A DNA stretch of 64,000 nt, taken from assembly GCF_022179765.1 (NCBI RefSeq), contig NZ_BPRE01000004.1, positions 308,204-372,203 of the forward strand. The letters are read 5' to 3'. This DNA is from Methylorubrum suomiense (GTDB lineage Bacteria > Pseudomonadota > Alphaproteobacteria > Rhizobiales > Beijerinckiaceae). Below, piece by piece: positions 18,459 through 26,802 of this stretch (positions within the stretch are counted from its first letter, which is position 1; every line of letters begins with the position of its first letter). Under the pieces are notes generated by a model. The model saw only the letters and a list, made by a program, of their open reading frames with translations, was not told the DNA's origin and searched no databases. The translations under genes were made by a program, and so were the position numbers.

Positions 18459-19193
18459 ATGCAGGCTCAGACGTCCGGGAGGCCGCGGTCGGTCGCGACG
18501 ATTCCCGCGGACCCGGAGGCCGAATTGATGCCGGGGGTGCGGTGGGGGCGCCCGGAATGGGTGCCGAGTGCCGCGTTCTGGGCTTTCATGGTCGGTCGGG
18601 CCAGCGAGCCGGTCGACGGGTTCGTGGGGCGGGAGGTCAGCCTGGCCCACGAGATCGGCTTCTGTCTGCTCGGGGGCTACGGCATCACGGCCGAGGTCAA
18701 CCACGCGGTCCATCGCGCGCTGGCCGCGGATGGGATCTTCGAGCCTGGCCGTCGTCCTGGGGCCGATGAGATCGAGGCCCTCCTGCGCAGGCCGGTCCGC
18801 ATCGGCGAAAGGTCGGTGCGCTACCGCTTCCCGAAGCAGAGGGCGGGCAGGCTCGCCGACGCGCTGACGCTGATCGAGACCGATCCGCCGCCGTCGAGCG
18901 ACGCCCTGGCCTTCCGACGCCACCTGATGCGCCTGCCCGGCGTCGGTCCGAAGACCGCCTCGTGGGTCACCCGGAACTGGCTGGGCTCGGACGAGGTCGC
19001 CATCCTCGACATTCACATCATCCGTGCAGGCCTCCTGATCGGCCTGTTCGAGCGGCCGATCCGCCTCCCGCGGGACTACGAGGCGCTCGAACGGCGCTTC
19101 CTGCAGTTCTGCGTGGCCCTGGACGCGAAGCCGTCGCTGGTCGATGCCGTCATGTGGCGGGCGATGCGCAACATCGGCCGGGGACCGGTTTGA
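18459..19193 (+). CDS. OGG-type 8-oxoguanine DNA glycosylase/lyase (HhH-GPD)
   Basis: The product is 244 residues. The helix-hairpin-helix reads LPGVGPKTASWVTRNWLG, with the Schiff-base lysine at Lys165. It is followed by the catalytic aspartate Asp184 in AILDIHIIRAG. That pair defines bifunctional OGG glycosylases that remove oxidised or modified guanine and cut the strand. The N-terminal half (FWAFMVGRASEPVDGFVG region) is specific to this small bacterial subgroup. The ATG at 18459 follows a weak AGG. It opens the cluster with the PfkB-NDT and QueC-like genes, and OGG and QueC homologues also occur together in type IV CBASS. This suggests a conflict role rather than housekeeping repair. Confidence 0.82.
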   Translation: MQAQTSGRPRSVATIPADPEAELMPGVRWGRPEWVPSAAFWAFMVGRASEPVDGFVGREVSLAHEIGFCLLGGYGITAEVNHAVHRALAADGIFEPGRRPGADEIEALLRRPVRIGERSVRYRFPKQRAGRLADALTLIETDPPPSSDALAFRRHLMRLPGVGPKTASWVTRNWLGSDEVAILDIHIIRAGLLIGLFERPIRLPRDYEALERRFLQFCVALDAKPSLVDAVMWRAMRNIGRGPV

Positions 19194-19254
19194 CCGGCGA
19201 CGGCGGAGGCCGATAAGAAATCAGGTCTCCTTCACCAGTGGCCGGGCAAGCGGG

Positions 19255-19656
19255 ATGTCGGGGGGCAGCAAGAAGAGTTCGGGCCGTCGCCTGGTCGCGC
19301 CGGCCGGTGCAGGGCCGGGAGCGCCGGGCTCGACCGCCGGATCGGAGGGCGGGAACGCGCCGACGGGCTCGCCCTGCGACCTCAGTTACGACGTCGAACT
19401 GACCGGGGTCCGGGCCGACGTCGTCGCCGTCGTGCGCATCGGCGACGTCCTGGACGTCGCGCTGCACAGGGCGGGTGCGTTCGAGACCGCCGTGTGCCGT
19501 ACCCGCCCCGCCGGGCAGGTGGTCGGCACGCTGGCGAACGTCGAAGGCCTCGACGAACTTCTCGGTTGCCTGCGCACCCACCACCGCTACGCGGCGACCG
19601 TGACGCAGGTCGGCCGCCTCCTCTGTCGCGTCGCCATCGCACCGGTGCTGGGTTGA
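19255..19656 (+). CDS. small beta-rich protein, copy 1 (HIRAN-like?)
   Basis: The product is 133 residues with a basic, flexible first 45 residues. The remainder follows the pattern V-x-L-x-G-V-R, then GD-V-L-x-V, A-V-C-R, VG-x-LA, LLGCL and Y-A-A-x-V. This resembles the HIRAN fold, a DNA-end or modified-base binding domain, but the match is by eye only. Its paralogue at 21482 shares the same pattern. The ATG at 19255 follows GCAAGCGGG. The stop TGA overlaps the TTG start of the kinase-transferase gene (TTGA), so the two are translationally coupled. Confidence 0.65.
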   Translation: MSGGSKKSSGRRLVAPAGAGPGAPGSTAGSEGGNAPTGSPCDLSYDVELTGVRADVVAVVRIGDVLDVALHRAGAFETAVCRTRPAGQVVGTLANVEGLDELLGCLRTHHRYAATVTQVGRLLCRVAIAPVLG

Positions 19657-20837
19657 TCGTCGCCGGAGGGTCCTACCTGGAGATCTGCGAGATCCCGCGC
19701 TGGCGCCGGCTGTTCGGTTCGGGCGGCCGCGCCGCCGCGGCGGTCGGGCAGCTCTCGCCGGGCAGCAGCCTTCACACCTATGCCTTCGCAGGCTGGGCCC
19801 GCGACGTCGAGAGCTCGATGCACGCCTGCGGGGTGACGGCGACGGTAATGCCCATCGCCGAGGAGATCAGCTTCGGCTACTTCCATGCCCTGTCGCCGGC
19901 CACGTTGCGGCCCGCCGTGCCGACGCGACACCCGGCCCTCTCGGTCGACGGGCGGGTCGTGCTGCGTTTCGGCTTCGTGGAGGGCGACGCGGTCGTGTCC
20001 GCGGAGCGGGCGGTCCACGACCCGCAGGGCGACGACGTTGTCCCGTTCCGCGCCAACGGGTCCCGGGCCGAGGCCCTGGCCGTAGTCCTGAACGAGGGGG
20101 AGGCGGAGGGGGCGACGGGCGAGGAGGGGCCGGCCGCAGGCGAGGCCGTTCTCGCCCTGCACGCGGCCGACGTGGTCGTGGTCAAGCGTGGCTGCTCGGG
20201 CGCGACCGTCCACCGGCCTGGTCGCGACCCCGTCGCGGTGCCCGCTTATCGATCCGCCCGCGTGTTCAAGATCGGCTCGGGCGACGTCTTCAGCGCCGCC
20301 TTCGCGCATCACTGGGGCGAGCGCGGCCTCGACGCCGCGGCGGCGGCCGACCTGGCGTCGCGCGCGGTCCACCATTTCGTCGACACGCGCTCGCTGCCGC
20401 TGCCCGCGGCCGCCGACCTCGCCGACCAGGCGCTCGCACCCGTGGGCGGGGAGCCCGGCCGCGTCTACCTCGCGGCCCCGTTCTTCCACATCGCCCAACG
20501 CTGGCTCGTCGAGGAGGCACGGGACCGGCTGCACGCCCTCGGCGCGTCTGTCTTCTCGCCGTTGCACGACGTGGGCACGGGGGGCGGCGCCGTCGCCCTC
20601 GCCACCGCCGACCTCGCGGGGCTCGACGGCTGCCAAGCCGTGCTCGCCCTGCTCGACGGGGCGGACCCGGGCTCGATCTTCGAGGTTGGACATGCGCGGG
20701 CGCGCGGCATCCCAGTGGTCGTGCTGGCCGAACGCCTCGACGAGCATCACCTGACCATGCTGGCCGGCACCGGCTGCGAGGTCGTCGACGATTTCGCCTC
20801 CGCCCTCTATCGGGTCGTGTGGGCCTCGCTGCGATGA
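19653..20837 (+). CDS. PfkB-family kinase fused to nucleoside 2-deoxyribosyltransferase, copy 1
   Basis: The product is 394 residues. Residues 1-250 form a ribokinase-like PfkB domain with the N-terminal GGSYLE strand and the anion-hole motif KIGSGDVFSAAF (catalytic Asp211). Residues 270-390 form a nucleoside deoxyribosyltransferase: RVYLAAPFFHIAQRW, then LLDGADPGSIFEVGHARARG with Asp338 and nucleophile Glu344 spaced as in Lactobacillus NDT. Such a protein could detach a base from, or phosphorylate, a nucleoside. The TTG start overlaps the previous stop. An in-frame ATG upstream would run through the whole small gene. The next gene begins at ATGA within its stop codon. Confidence 0.8.
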   Translation: MIVAGGSYLEICEIPRWRRLFGSGGRAAAAVGQLSPGSSLHTYAFAGWARDVESSMHACGVTATVMPIAEEISFGYFHALSPATLRPAVPTRHPALSVDGRVVLRFGFVEGDAVVSAERAVHDPQGDDVVPFRANGSRAEALAVVLNEGEAEGATGEEGPAAGEAVLALHAADVVVVKRGCSGATVHRPGRDPVAVPAYRSARVFKIGSGDVFSAAFAHHWGERGLDAAAAADLASRAVHHFVDTRSLPLPAAADLADQALAPVGGEPGRVYLAAPFFHIAQRWLVEEARDRLHALGASVFSPLHDVGTGGGAVALATADLAGLDGCQAVLALLDGADPGSIFEVGHARARGIPVVVLAERLDEHHLTMLAGTGCEVVDDFASALYRVVWASLR

Positions 20838-21478
20838 GGGTTCTGCTGTTTTCCGGCGGCCTCGATTCGACCGCCCTCGCTTGGTGGCAGAGGCCGGACG
20901 CCTGCCTGTTCGTCGATTACGGCCAGCGGCCGGCGGCGGGCGAAAGGGCGGCTGCGACGTCCATCGCGGCCGAGTTCGGGCTGCGGCTCGAAACGCTTCA
21001 GGTCGACCTGTCCGGGCTTGGCCTCGGGCCCCTGGCCGGCGGGGAGCCCGCCGCGCTCGCGCGTGCCCCCGAATGGTGGCCCTACCGCAACCAGATCCTG
21101 GTCACCCTCGCAGGCATGCGCTTCGTCGCGGAAGGCCTGTCGGAGATCCTCATCGGAACGGTGGCGACCGATGTCCACGCCGACGGACGCGCCCCATTCC
21201 TGCGGACGCTCGACCGACTGATGCGGCTCCAGGAGGGTGGGGTGCGCGTCGTGGCGCCCGCACGGCACCTGAGCGGGCCGGCCCTTCTCGCGGCGTCCGG
21301 CCTTCCCGCCTCGGCGCTCGGTGCGACATTCTCCTGTCACGTCATGGAATATGCCTGCGGGCAGTGCCGCGGATGCGAGAAGCATCGCGAGACCTTGCGG
21401 TCGTTCGGCCTGCGGTCCGACGTGAAGGCATCCCGCGCGGCCCCGGACCGACCGGACGCGGCGCGGGCGGAGGGTTGA
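20834..21478 (+). CDS. QueC-like 7-cyano-7-deazaguanine synthase homologue
   Basis: The product is 214 residues. The PP-loop ATPase motif SGGLDS is at residues 7-12, the WPYRNQILVTLA block corresponds to the RN motif of QueC, and a zinc site is formed by Cys168, Cys175, Cys178 and Cys181 (CGQCRGC). QueC converts carboxy-deazaguanine to preQ0. The usual YPDCR element is replaced here by ADGRAPF, so it belongs to a divergent branch like those found in defence loci. No queD, queE or folE lies nearby. It overlaps the previous gene by 4 bp (ATGA) and is 3 bp from the next. Confidence 0.85.
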   Translation: MRVLLFSGGLDSTALAWWQRPDACLFVDYGQRPAAGERAAATSIAAEFGLRLETLQVDLSGLGLGPLAGGEPAALARAPEWWPYRNQILVTLAGMRFVAEGLSEILIGTVATDVHADGRAPFLRTLDRLMRLQEGGVRVVAPARHLSGPALLAASGLPASALGATFSCHVMEYACGQCRGCEKHRETLRSFGLRSDVKASRAAPDRPDAARAEG

Positions 21479-21481
21479 CGA

Positions 21482-21835
21482 ATGGGCGGAGGGCTCCCAC
21501 CCAAACGCCGCCGCATGCCGTACGGCATGGGACAGGTCCGGACAGGGTCCGACGAGTGCGACCTGACCTTCACGGTCGACCTGATCGGTGTCCGCCGCGA
21601 CGCCACGCGCGGCCTGCAGGCCGGAGACGTGTTGGAGGTGGACCTCGTGGCCGGCGCGGGCGCCAGCACCGCAGTCTGCCGCACCGCCGACGGGGCGACC
21701 GTCGGCGCCCTCGCCGCGTTCCGCGGCCTCGTGAGCCTGCTCGGCTGCCTCGACCAGGGGGTGCGGTTCGAGGCCCTCATCGAGGATGTCGGCGCGACGC
21801 GCTGCACCGTTACGGTCACGAGGGCCGAGACGTGA
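21482..21835 (+). CDS. small beta-rich protein, copy 2 (HIRAN-like?)
   Basis: The product is 117 residues and paralogous to the 19255 protein. Shared positions include CDL-x-(F/Y)-x-V, L-x-GVR, GDVL-V, AVCRT, VG-LA and LLGCL near residue 80. The basic N-terminal tail is shorter. It begins 3 bp after the QueC-like gene and ends in GTGA, where the GTG starts the second kinase-transferase. The overlap repeats the arrangement of copy 1, so the two-gene unit was duplicated as a block. Confidence 0.65.
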   Translation: MGGGLPPKRRRMPYGMGQVRTGSDECDLTFTVDLIGVRRDATRGLQAGDVLEVDLVAGAGASTAVCRTADGATVGALAAFRGLVSLLGCLDQGVRFEALIEDVGATRCTVTVTRAET

Positions 21836-23019
21836 ACGTCGTCGGCGGCACATATTTTGAGAGCTGCGCGTTCCCCGCCTGGGCCGGCCTGTTCGGTTCG
21901 GGCGCGCGCGCCGCCATGGCGGTGAGCGCGCTGTCCCCGGGCACCCGCCTGAGCACGTATGCTTACGCCGAGTCGGCCGGCGACCTCCGGGCGACCATGG
22001 CCGCCTTCGAGGTCGAGACGGATATCGTCGCCATCGGGGAGCGGCTCGAATTCGAGTATTGGCATCCCCTTCGCAAGAGCTGGGTTCCCGAGGCCGGCCG
22101 GCGCTACGCCGACCTGGCCGTCACCGGCGACGTCGTGCTCGGGTTCGGCATGCTGGAGGGCACGGCCCGGCTCACGGCCGGCCGGGCGGTCTACGACCCA
22201 CGCTCCGCCGACCCCGCGTCCTCCTTCGTGCGTTCCGGCTCGCGGGCGACGGAGCAACTCGCCTACGTGGTGCAGGATGCCGACTTGGTCCGGCTCGGTC
22301 CGCTCCCGGACCCGCGCGACGCCGCGACCGGCGTCATGGCCCGCGAGGGCGCCACGCTCGTCGTGTCGCGCCACGCGTTCGGCGGTGCCACGGTGTACCG
22401 GGGCGACGCCCCCGGCATCCCGGTGCCGGCGTACGCCGCCCGCCGCTGGTTCAGGATCGGGGCCGGCGACGTCTTCTGCGCGGCCTTCGCGCACTATTGG
22501 GGCGAGCGTGGCTTCGACGCCGTGGGGGCGGCCGACCTCGCGTCCCGCTGCGTGGCGTGGTTCAACGACGGGGCTCGGTTGCCGCTGCCTCCGCCGGACG
22601 AGCTCGAAGGGATGGAGGCGGTGCCCGGGCGCCCCGCGTCGGGTTGCCGGGTCTACCTGTCCGGACCGCGCCGGACCATGGCCCAAAGATGGCTCTTCGA
22701 CGAGGCGGCCGCTTACCTCGACGCGCTCGGGTTCAGGACGGAGACGGCGTTCGCGGACGACGGCCCCCGCTCACCCACGCGAGCGCATTGGCCGCCCCGG
22801 CCCCGCGTGCCCCATTCGGCCCTCCTCGCCCTGGGCGACGTCGCCGACCTCGGGACGAACCTTCACGTCGGCTACGCGCAAGCCAACGGCATGCCGGTGG
22901 TGCTGCTCGCCGAGACGGCCTCCGGCGGGGATTTGACGATGTTCTCGGGAAGCGGCTGCGAGGTGACGCACGATCTCGCCACGGCGCTCTACCGGACGTG
23001 TATGGCATGCCTTCGGTGA
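21832..23019 (+). CDS. PfkB-family kinase fused to degenerate nucleoside deoxyribosyltransferase, copy 2
   Basis: The product is 395 residues and collinear with copy 1 at 19653. The PfkB domain keeps GGTYFE and RIGAGDVFCAAFAHYWGERG with catalytic Asp213. In the C-terminal transferase domain the scaffold survives (RVYLSGPRRTMAQRW, then DLGTNLHVGYAQANGMPVV), and the aspartate Asp339 is kept. The nucleophilic glutamate is His345 and the preceding Phe is Leu, so the transferase is probably inactive or repurposed as a binding domain. The GTG start overlaps the stop of the small gene. Confidence 0.8.
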   Translation: MNVVGGTYFESCAFPAWAGLFGSGARAAMAVSALSPGTRLSTYAYAESAGDLRATMAAFEVETDIVAIGERLEFEYWHPLRKSWVPEAGRRYADLAVTGDVVLGFGMLEGTARLTAGRAVYDPRSADPASSFVRSGSRATEQLAYVVQDADLVRLGPLPDPRDAATGVMAREGATLVVSRHAFGGATVYRGDAPGIPVPAYAARRWFRIGAGDVFCAAFAHYWGERGFDAVGAADLASRCVAWFNDGARLPLPPPDELEGMEAVPGRPASGCRVYLSGPRRTMAQRWLFDEAAAYLDALGFRTETAFADDGPRSPTRAHWPPRPRVPHSALLALGDVADLGTNLHVGYAQANGMPVVLLAETASGGDLTMFSGSGCEVTHDLATALYRTCMACLR

Positions 23020-23146
23020 TCGGCGGCCGGGAGGGCACCCGTTGAGGCCGCCTCGGTTTCCGCCCGCCCCGGCGCGCCTGCGGGCGCCTGAGCGCACGCC
23101 GTCCCCGCCCGGACCATTGGGGTCCGGCGATGGAGAGGGCGGTCCG

Positions 23147-23821
23147 GTGCAGGAGCGCTGGCAGGCGTTCCACGCCTTCCTGGCGGCACGCATGAACTCA
23201 CGATGGGTGTTCCGCGGCTGCGCGTCGAAGGCCTTCGAGTGCAAGCCCAGCGCCGGCCGGGGCGCCGAGTTCGACCCGCGCCACGAACGGCAACTGTTCC
23301 AGGATTTCAAGCGCGAGGCCAGGCTGCACGTCGCGATGCCCGGGGCGACGGATTGGGACTGGCTGGCGCTGGGTCAGCATTACGGTCTCCCGACCCGCTT
23401 GCTCGACTGGACGACCAATCCGCTCATCGCCTGCTTCTTCGCCGTTGCCAGCCAGCCCGCGAACGAGGACGCCATCGTGTACGCGCACCCGCTGGGCGGC
23501 AGTTCCATGATCGACCCCGAGCGGGGTCCCGGCCCCTTCGAGATCGCCGAGGTCGGCTTCCTGCTGCCCTCCGCCCTGGCGCCCCGCATCGCGAGCCAGA
23601 AGGGCCTGTTCTCGGCCCACCCCGATCCGGCCTCGGCGTGGACGCCGCCCGGCATGGCGGAGAACAGCTTCGAGATCCCGCGGGACACCCGCGCGGTCTT
23701 CCAGCGCAACCTGTTCCAGCTCGGCGTGGATGCGGCCCACATCTGGGCCAGCCTCGAAGGCGTCTGCCTCTCGCTGACGTGGCAGTACCGCCTCCGCATC
23801 GGGCTCGGCGCGGCCTTGTAG
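23147..23821 (+). CDS. FRG-domain protein
   Basis: The product is about 224 residues. The FRG signature is clear: WVFRGCASKAFECKPSAGR near residues 20-38, then DWDWLALGQHYGLPTRLLDW with the following TTNPLIACFFAV. FRG proteins are a poorly characterised family common in toxin and phage-defence loci. The GTG at 23147 is preceded by GGAGAGGG at good spacing. The frame is open back to 23042 but that part is proline/arginine-rich. It is the last gene of the cluster, 127 bp after the second fusion gene, and could be its effector. Confidence 0.8.
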   Translation: MQERWQAFHAFLAARMNSRWVFRGCASKAFECKPSAGRGAEFDPRHERQLFQDFKREARLHVAMPGATDWDWLALGQHYGLPTRLLDWTTNPLIACFFAVASQPANEDAIVYAHPLGGSSMIDPERGPGPFEIAEVGFLLPSALAPRIASQKGLFSAHPDPASAWTPPGMAENSFEIPRDTRAVFQRNLFQLGVDAAHIWASLEGVCLSLTWQYRLRIGLGAAL

Positions 23822-24116
23822 CCCCCGCCGCTCGGAATCCTCGGAGCATCCGGTCCGGACGGCGGCGGTCCCGCCAAGGCGGCGCAGGCTTCGACATTCA
23901 CCGGCCGGCGCGCCCTCTACCGACGCGCACGGCGTGGGTCAGGCACAGCAAGGCTTGCCCGCCGTCGCCGCGCGGGGGTGTTGTGGATATCCTGTCGAAA
24001 ACCGGACCGCGCCTAGGATTTAGCGAAACGGAAGCGTGGGAGGAATTGGGATTTTTCCGGGAGCTACCACTCCCCAAGTCCTTGATGCCACACACCAATT
24101 TTCAAGCGAAAGTTGG
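23822..24116. other. junction between the accessory region and tRNA-Ala
   Basis: No gene is visible. The stretch falls in GC content towards the tRNA and ends a few bases from its encoded CCA end, where island integration would be expected. I could not find a second copy of the tRNA 3' end within the window. Confidence 0.4.
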
Positions 24117-24192
<76 letters not shown>

Positions 24193-24314
24193 GTCCCGAG
24201 GCGGGGGCCTTTTAGGCTTGTCCGCTTCGACCTGTCAATTCCGGAAATTTCCCGCGAGCCCCGCGCATCCCGCGCCGGACGCGAGCGCGGGCGACGAGGA
24301 CCGGTAAAGCCCGC

Positions 24315-24605
24315 ATGAACGCCCTGCTCTGGCTCTTCAACACCGTCATCCAGCTCTACATCTACATTCTCATCGCGAGTGCGGTGTTGAGCTGGCTCGT
24401 CGCGTTCAACGTGGTGAACGTGAGCAATCCCATCGTCTCCCAGATCGGCGAATTCCTCTATCGGGTCACCGAGCCGGTCCTGCGGCCGATCCGCAACCTG
24501 CTGCCGAATCTCGGTGGCGTCGACATCTCGCCGATCATCCTGATCCTGCTGCTGCTCTTCGTGCAGAAGCTCATCACCGATCTCTACATTCAGGTGGCCT
24601 TCTGA
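24315..24605 (+). CDS. YggT family membrane protein
   Basis: This 96-residue protein has two hydrophobic segments flanking the family motif (VTEPVLRPIRNLLPNLGGVD, then SPIILILLLL). YggT proteins are small inner-membrane proteins of uncertain role linked to osmotic or division functions. It is the first clear core gene to the right of the tRNA. Confidence 0.9.
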   Translation: MNALLWLFNTVIQLYIYILIASAVLSWLVAFNVVNVSNPIVSQIGEFLYRVTEPVLRPIRNLLPNLGGVDISPIILILLLLFVQKLITDLYIQVAF

Positions 24606-24716
24606 CAGGCTCTTGATGGCGGCCCCCTCGCCTTGGCCGAGCGTAGCATTGCGCTGCGCCCGGCCTCATTGCTAAGGCGTCGAGGAACGACCGCCGAGCA
24701 GGGGCGAGAACCAGAC

Positions 24717-25763
24717 ATGAAGACCAATCCGGGCCGCTTCTTCGAGGATTTCCGCCTCGGCGAAACCATCCGCCATGCAACGCCCCGCACCGTTACCACC
24801 GGTGACGTGGCGCTCTACACGGCGCTCTACGGCCCGCGCTTCGCGGTGCAATCATCCGATGCCTTCGCGAAGGCCCTCGGTTACCCGGCGAGCCCGCTCG
24901 ACGACTTGCTGACCTTCCACGTCGTGTTCGGCAAGACGGTGCCGGACATCTCGCTCAACGCGCTCGCCAATCTCGGCTATGCCGAGGGTGGCTTCCACCG
25001 TCCGGTCTATCCCGGTGAAACGCTCTCCACCGTCTCCGAAGTCATCGGGCTGAAGGAGAGTTCCAACCGCCAGACCGGCGTGGTCTATGTGCGCTCGACC
25101 GGTTCCGATGCGTCCGGCCAGACCGTGCTGAGCTATTGCCGCTGGGTGCTGGTGCGCAAGCGCGACCCGGAAGCCAAGATCGCCGAGGAGCATGTGCCGA
25201 GCCTCGCTAAGGTCGTGAATCCGGCCGACCTCGCCCATGCGCTGCCTCCGCTCGATTCGGCAGCCTACGACACGGCCCTGGCCGGCAGCCCCCACCGTTT
25301 CGCGGATTACGCCGTCGGCGAGAAGATCGACCATGTCGACGGCATGACCGTCGAAGAGGCCGAGCATCAGATCGCCACGCGACTCTTCCAGAACACCGCC
25401 AAGGTCCATTTCGACGCCGTGGCGACCAAGGATACGAAGTTCGGCAAGCGGCTGATCTATGGCGGCCACGTTATTTCGCTGGCCCGCGCGCTCAGCTTCA
25501 ACGGGCTCGCCAACGCCTTCGCCATCGGCGGCATCAATGCCGGCCGCCACGTGGCCCCGCTCTTCGCCGGCGACACGGTCTACGCTTGGTCCGAGGTGCT
25601 GGAAACGGCGGAACTGCCTGGGCGTCAGGATATCGGCGCGCTGCGGCTGCGCACCGTCGCGGCCAAGAACCAGCCCTGCGGTGCCTATCCGGACAAACAG
25701 GGCGAGGGCTACGACCCTTCGGTGATCCTCGATCTCGATTACTGGGCCTTCATCCCGCGCTGA
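24717..25763 (+). CDS. mch: mesaconyl-CoA hydratase (MaoC/hotdog family)
   Basis: The product is 348 residues with two MaoC-like hotdog domains. The first spans about residues 10-150 (RFFEDFRLGETIRHATPRTV). The second spans about 195-345 (FADYAVGEKIDHVDGMTVEE), with the hydratase loop and the block RLIYGGHVISLARALSFNG. The enzyme interconverts mesaconyl-CoA and beta-methylmalyl-CoA in the ethylmalonyl-CoA pathway, which Methylobacterium uses to regenerate glyoxylate during growth on C1 and C2 compounds. The ATG at 24717 follows GGGGCGAG. It is sometimes named meaC or mcd-like in databases. Confidence 0.85.
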   Translation: MKTNPGRFFEDFRLGETIRHATPRTVTTGDVALYTALYGPRFAVQSSDAFAKALGYPASPLDDLLTFHVVFGKTVPDISLNALANLGYAEGGFHRPVYPGETLSTVSEVIGLKESSNRQTGVVYVRSTGSDASGQTVLSYCRWVLVRKRDPEAKIAEEHVPSLAKVVNPADLAHALPPLDSAAYDTALAGSPHRFADYAVGEKIDHVDGMTVEEAEHQIATRLFQNTAKVHFDAVATKDTKFGKRLIYGGHVISLARALSFNGLANAFAIGGINAGRHVAPLFAGDTVYAWSEVLETAELPGRQDIGALRLRTVAAKNQPCGAYPDKQGEGYDPSVILDLDYWAFIPR

Positions 25764-25796
25764 CGCGGACGGCCCACTCGGGGGCCGCTTCCCACC

Positions 25797-26426
25797 TCAC
25801 TCCATCACCGCGGCCTTCATGATCACCACCATGGTGGCCCGGCCCGGCGCCTCGCTGAGACAACGCACGCTGTGCGGCCGGTCGCAGCGATAGCGCAGGG
25901 TCTCGCCGGGGCCGGCCCGCTGAACCTCACCCGCGACCTCGACCGAGAAGGTCCCTTCCGTCACCGACAGCGACTCGACCGAGCCGCGCTGATGGGCGTC
26001 GGATTCGAGCACCCCGCCGGGGTCGGCGGTCACGTCGTACCATTGCAGCCACTCCACCGTCTTGATCCAGCCGATGATGGCGAGACGGACCTTGCCATCC
26101 TCGGAGACCAGCCGCGGCGTATCGGCCCGAGAGAAGCGCTCGATGAAGGGCTCCTCGTCCGACGTGGCAAGGACCCGCTCGATCGACACATCGAGCGCTT
26201 GGCTCAGGCGCCAGATCGTGGCGAGCGTCGGGTTCGTCTCGTTGCGCTCGATCTGGGAGATGATCGATTTCGCCACGCCGGATTGCTCGGCGAGTTCTGA
26301 GAGCGAGAGGTTGTAGGCCTTGCGCAAGCGCTGAATCGTCTTGCCGAGCTGGCCTGACAGCACTTGGGCGCCGCTCGCCAAGTCCTTCGGTCGTCCGCGC
26401 TCGAGGCTTGCCGTGATGTCCTGCAT
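25797..26426 (-). CDS. XRE-family regulator with C-terminal cupin domain
   Basis: The product is 209 residues. The HTH (IQRLRKAYNLSLSELAEQSG, then VAKSIISQIERNETNPTLAT) spans about 30-85. The C-terminal cupin carries VESLSVTEGTFSVEVAGEVQ, then RCDRPHSVRCLS. This is the architecture of PuuR-like regulators that sense amino acids, polyamines or acyl compounds. It converges on the mesaconyl-CoA hydratase gene. Target and ligand are unknown. Confidence 0.88.
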   Translation of the reverse strand: MQDITASLERGRPKDLASGAQVLSGQLGKTIQRLRKAYNLSLSELAEQSGVAKSIISQIERNETNPTLATIWRLSQALDVSIERVLATSDEEPFIERFSRADTPRLVSEDGKVRLAIIGWIKTVEWLQWYDVTADPGGVLESDAHQRGSVESLSVTEGTFSVEVAGEVQRAGPGETLRYRCDRPHSVRCLSEAPGRATMVVIMKAAVME

Positions 26427-26802
26427 GCTGCCGATCCGTTGATGCGCGTTCTGCCGGGGCGAAACGCCGGTCCGGCGCCGATCCGCGCGTCACATGATGG
26501 AGATGCGTTCCGTTATCCGAACGGACGTTTGCTTTGTCAAACGCAATCGCCCGCCAACAGGGCTAGCGTTTCGCTTCGGAAGGCTTGGCACTTTCGGGCC
26601 TCAAGACCATCCGTCCCTCGTAGCCGTCATAGCCGCCACTATAAGTGAACCGGTTTCGCGCGAGGCGATTGCGTATCTCCACCGAAGGCTCGCTTACCCG
26701 CGGCGGGTGGCGGACCTCATTGAGCGAGCGGCGATCCGATTGCGATCCGGTCATACGCGACTTCACCATCCCTCTGTCCGTTCAGAACCCTCATCCGGTC
26801 GT
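26427..26802. other. 376-bp intergenic region
   Basis: This is the upstream region of the XRE-cupin gene and the downstream flank of thiD. It is less GC-rich than its neighbours. I see no gene, no riboswitch and no strong hairpin. Confidence 0.4.

Noticed and set aside
18081..23821. Classification as type IV CBASS
   Set aside because: No CD-NTase, TGT-like gene or known effector is visible. Only the QueC and OGG homologues match, so I describe it as related in parts.
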